Shown piece by piece: positions 4,778-5,501 of a DNA stretch of 5,501 nucleotides; within the stretch, counting starts at the first letter, position 1, and the number at the start of each line of letters is the position of its first letter. The notes beneath the pieces are model-generated. The model had not been told where the DNA came from and ran no database searches. It saw only the letters and a list, made by a program, of their open reading frames with translations. This stretch comes from an uncultured Coleofasciculus sp. GTDB lineage: Bacteria > Cyanobacteriota > Cyanobacteriia > Cyanobacteriales > Coleofasciculaceae. The position numbers and the translations under genes were made by a program. Location: the NCBI GenBank assembly GCA_902805485.1, contig CADCTM010000030.1, positions 1 to 5,501 on the forward strand, read 5' to 3'.

Positions 4778-5446
4778 ATGAAAGATCACTTGCGTCATGC
4801 CTTCATGGCTTTACGAATCCACAGCGGCTGGATTATTTGGAATCTGTTTCTCGCTTTTATCCCGTTGGCTTTGAGTGTTTGGCTCTTCCGCAGCCCAACG
4901 AGATCGCGCTCTCTTTTATGGTGGGTAGGGTTTCTCGTTTTTATCGGCTTTTTACCAAATGCACCTTATCTTTTAACAGATATTATTCACCTAATTAAAG
5001 CGATTCGCAATGATTACTCGGTGTGGATAATTACGCTGGTTATTCTCCCGCCGCATTTGATTGCGATCGTCGCTGGATTTGAAGCTTACGTTATCTCTTT
5101 AATTAATCTGGGGTACTATTTACATCGACAAGGCGCTAGTCGGTTTATCGTTTGGGCTGAGTTGATGACTCACGCTTTGTGTGCTATCGGTGTTTATTTA
5201 GGACGATTTAAACGATTTAACACTTGGGATTTTGTTACACAACCGGATGATTTAGCAAGAAGTGTCATCGATGATTTAACTTCTAAACGTCCTGTCCTAG
5301 TTATCACTATTACGTTTATAGTTCTTACGGTCTTATACTGGTTTATGAAGCAAATAACCTTGGCACTTTTGCTGAGACTTCGCCACAAGCGCGGTGGTAT
5401 CTCCGAACACAATCCTGATAACACAGATACTTCAACGACTCATTGA
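4778..5446 (+). CDS. DUF1361 multi-pass membrane protein of unknown function
   Basis: The 222-residue protein is strongly hydrophobic and sits in a membrane. Likely membrane segments are about 17-37, 46-67, 82-115 (long, with a PP break at 91-92, so perhaps two helices), 122-141 and 172-199. The C-terminal tail from about 200 is polar, basic then Thr/Asp-rich. Two conserved-looking motifs match the DUF1361 family as I know it: FLPNAPYLLTDIIHL (58-72), and YLGRFKRFNTWDF (140-152) with TQP just after. No catalytic function is known for the family, and I infer none. The ATG at 4778 follows an A/T-rich stretch (AAAAAAATTTT) with no Shine-Dalgarno sequence. The next in-frame ATG (4805) has none either, so the first was kept. 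The gene diverges from tldD and looks monocistronic. A minor HIP1-like site with one change (GCGATCGT) lies within it near 5063. Confidence 0.85.
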   Translation: MKDHLRHAFMALRIHSGWIIWNLFLAFIPLALSVWLFRSPTRSRSLLWWVGFLVFIGFLPNAPYLLTDIIHLIKAIRNDYSVWIITLVILPPHLIAIVAGFEAYVISLINLGYYLHRQGASRFIVWAELMTHALCAIGVYLGRFKRFNTWDFVTQPDDLARSVIDDLTSKRPVLVITITFIVLTVLYWFMKQITLALLLRLRHKRGGISEHNPDNTDTSTTH

Positions 5447-5465
5447 GAATTGGTTCAATTCTTAA
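5443..5465 (+). terminator. Weak hairpin at the end of the DUF1361 gene
   Basis: TTGAGAATTG (5443-5452) can pair with CAATTCTTAA (5456-5465) around a 3-base loop, with one G-T pair. The stem overlaps the TGA stop codon (5444-5446). It is AT-rich and followed by TTCAG rather than a T run, so it is at best a poor terminator or a 3' end-stabilising structure. The remaining bases to 5501 hold no recognisable feature. Confidence 0.3.
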
Positions 5466-5501
5466 TTCAGATGAGGCAGTAGCTAAGGCTAAGTCATGAC
5501 T

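Overview
The window looks like chromosomal DNA of a cyanobacterium, probably a freshwater or mat-forming type rather than marine picocyanobacteria. Three things support this. There are five perfect copies of the HIP1 octamer GCGATCGC in 5.5 kb, where chance predicts about 0.1. There is a one-helix high-light-inducible (Hli) chlorophyll-binding protein. There is also a small gene that I read as pirA, the cyanobacterial PII-interacting regulator of arginine synthesis, with a perfect NtcA box upstream. I see no insertion sequence, tRNA, rRNA, CRISPR array or phage gene. The genus cannot be fixed from this window.

Layout from left to right. At 88-1101 (+) lies sdhB, the iron-sulfur subunit of succinate dehydrogenase. 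Its stop codon overlaps the start of a 61-residue Hli gene (1098-1283, +), and an intrinsic terminator follows at 1338-1378. Convergent to this pair is rfbF (1434-2204, -), glucose-1-phosphate cytidylyltransferase, standing alone without its usual CDP-sugar pathway partners. A 542-base gap (2205-2746) follows. It holds a strong hairpin terminator at 2461-2496 that no recognised gene explains, then an NtcA box at 2650-2665 and the leader of the pirA-like gene (2747-2908, +). Two hairpins at 2927-3008 separate pirA from the convergent tldD (3056-4435, -), a zinc metalloprotease subunit. A 342-base gap (4436-4777) with possible promoters leads to a DUF1361 membrane protein (4778-5446, +).

The genes do not form one pathway. 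Only sdhB and the Hli gene look co-transcribed; the rest appear to be single-gene units in alternating orientation. By function there is a respiratory and photoprotective pair (SdhB, Hli), an envelope-sugar nucleotidyltransferase (RfbF), a nitrogen/arginine regulator (PirA), a peptide protease subunit (TldD) and an unknown membrane protein. No clearly new multi-gene system is visible. The points most worth checking are the unexplained terminator with its possible small RNA, the NtcA box over pirA, the ATGA coupling of sdhB to an Hli gene, and the four-cysteine third cluster of SdhB.
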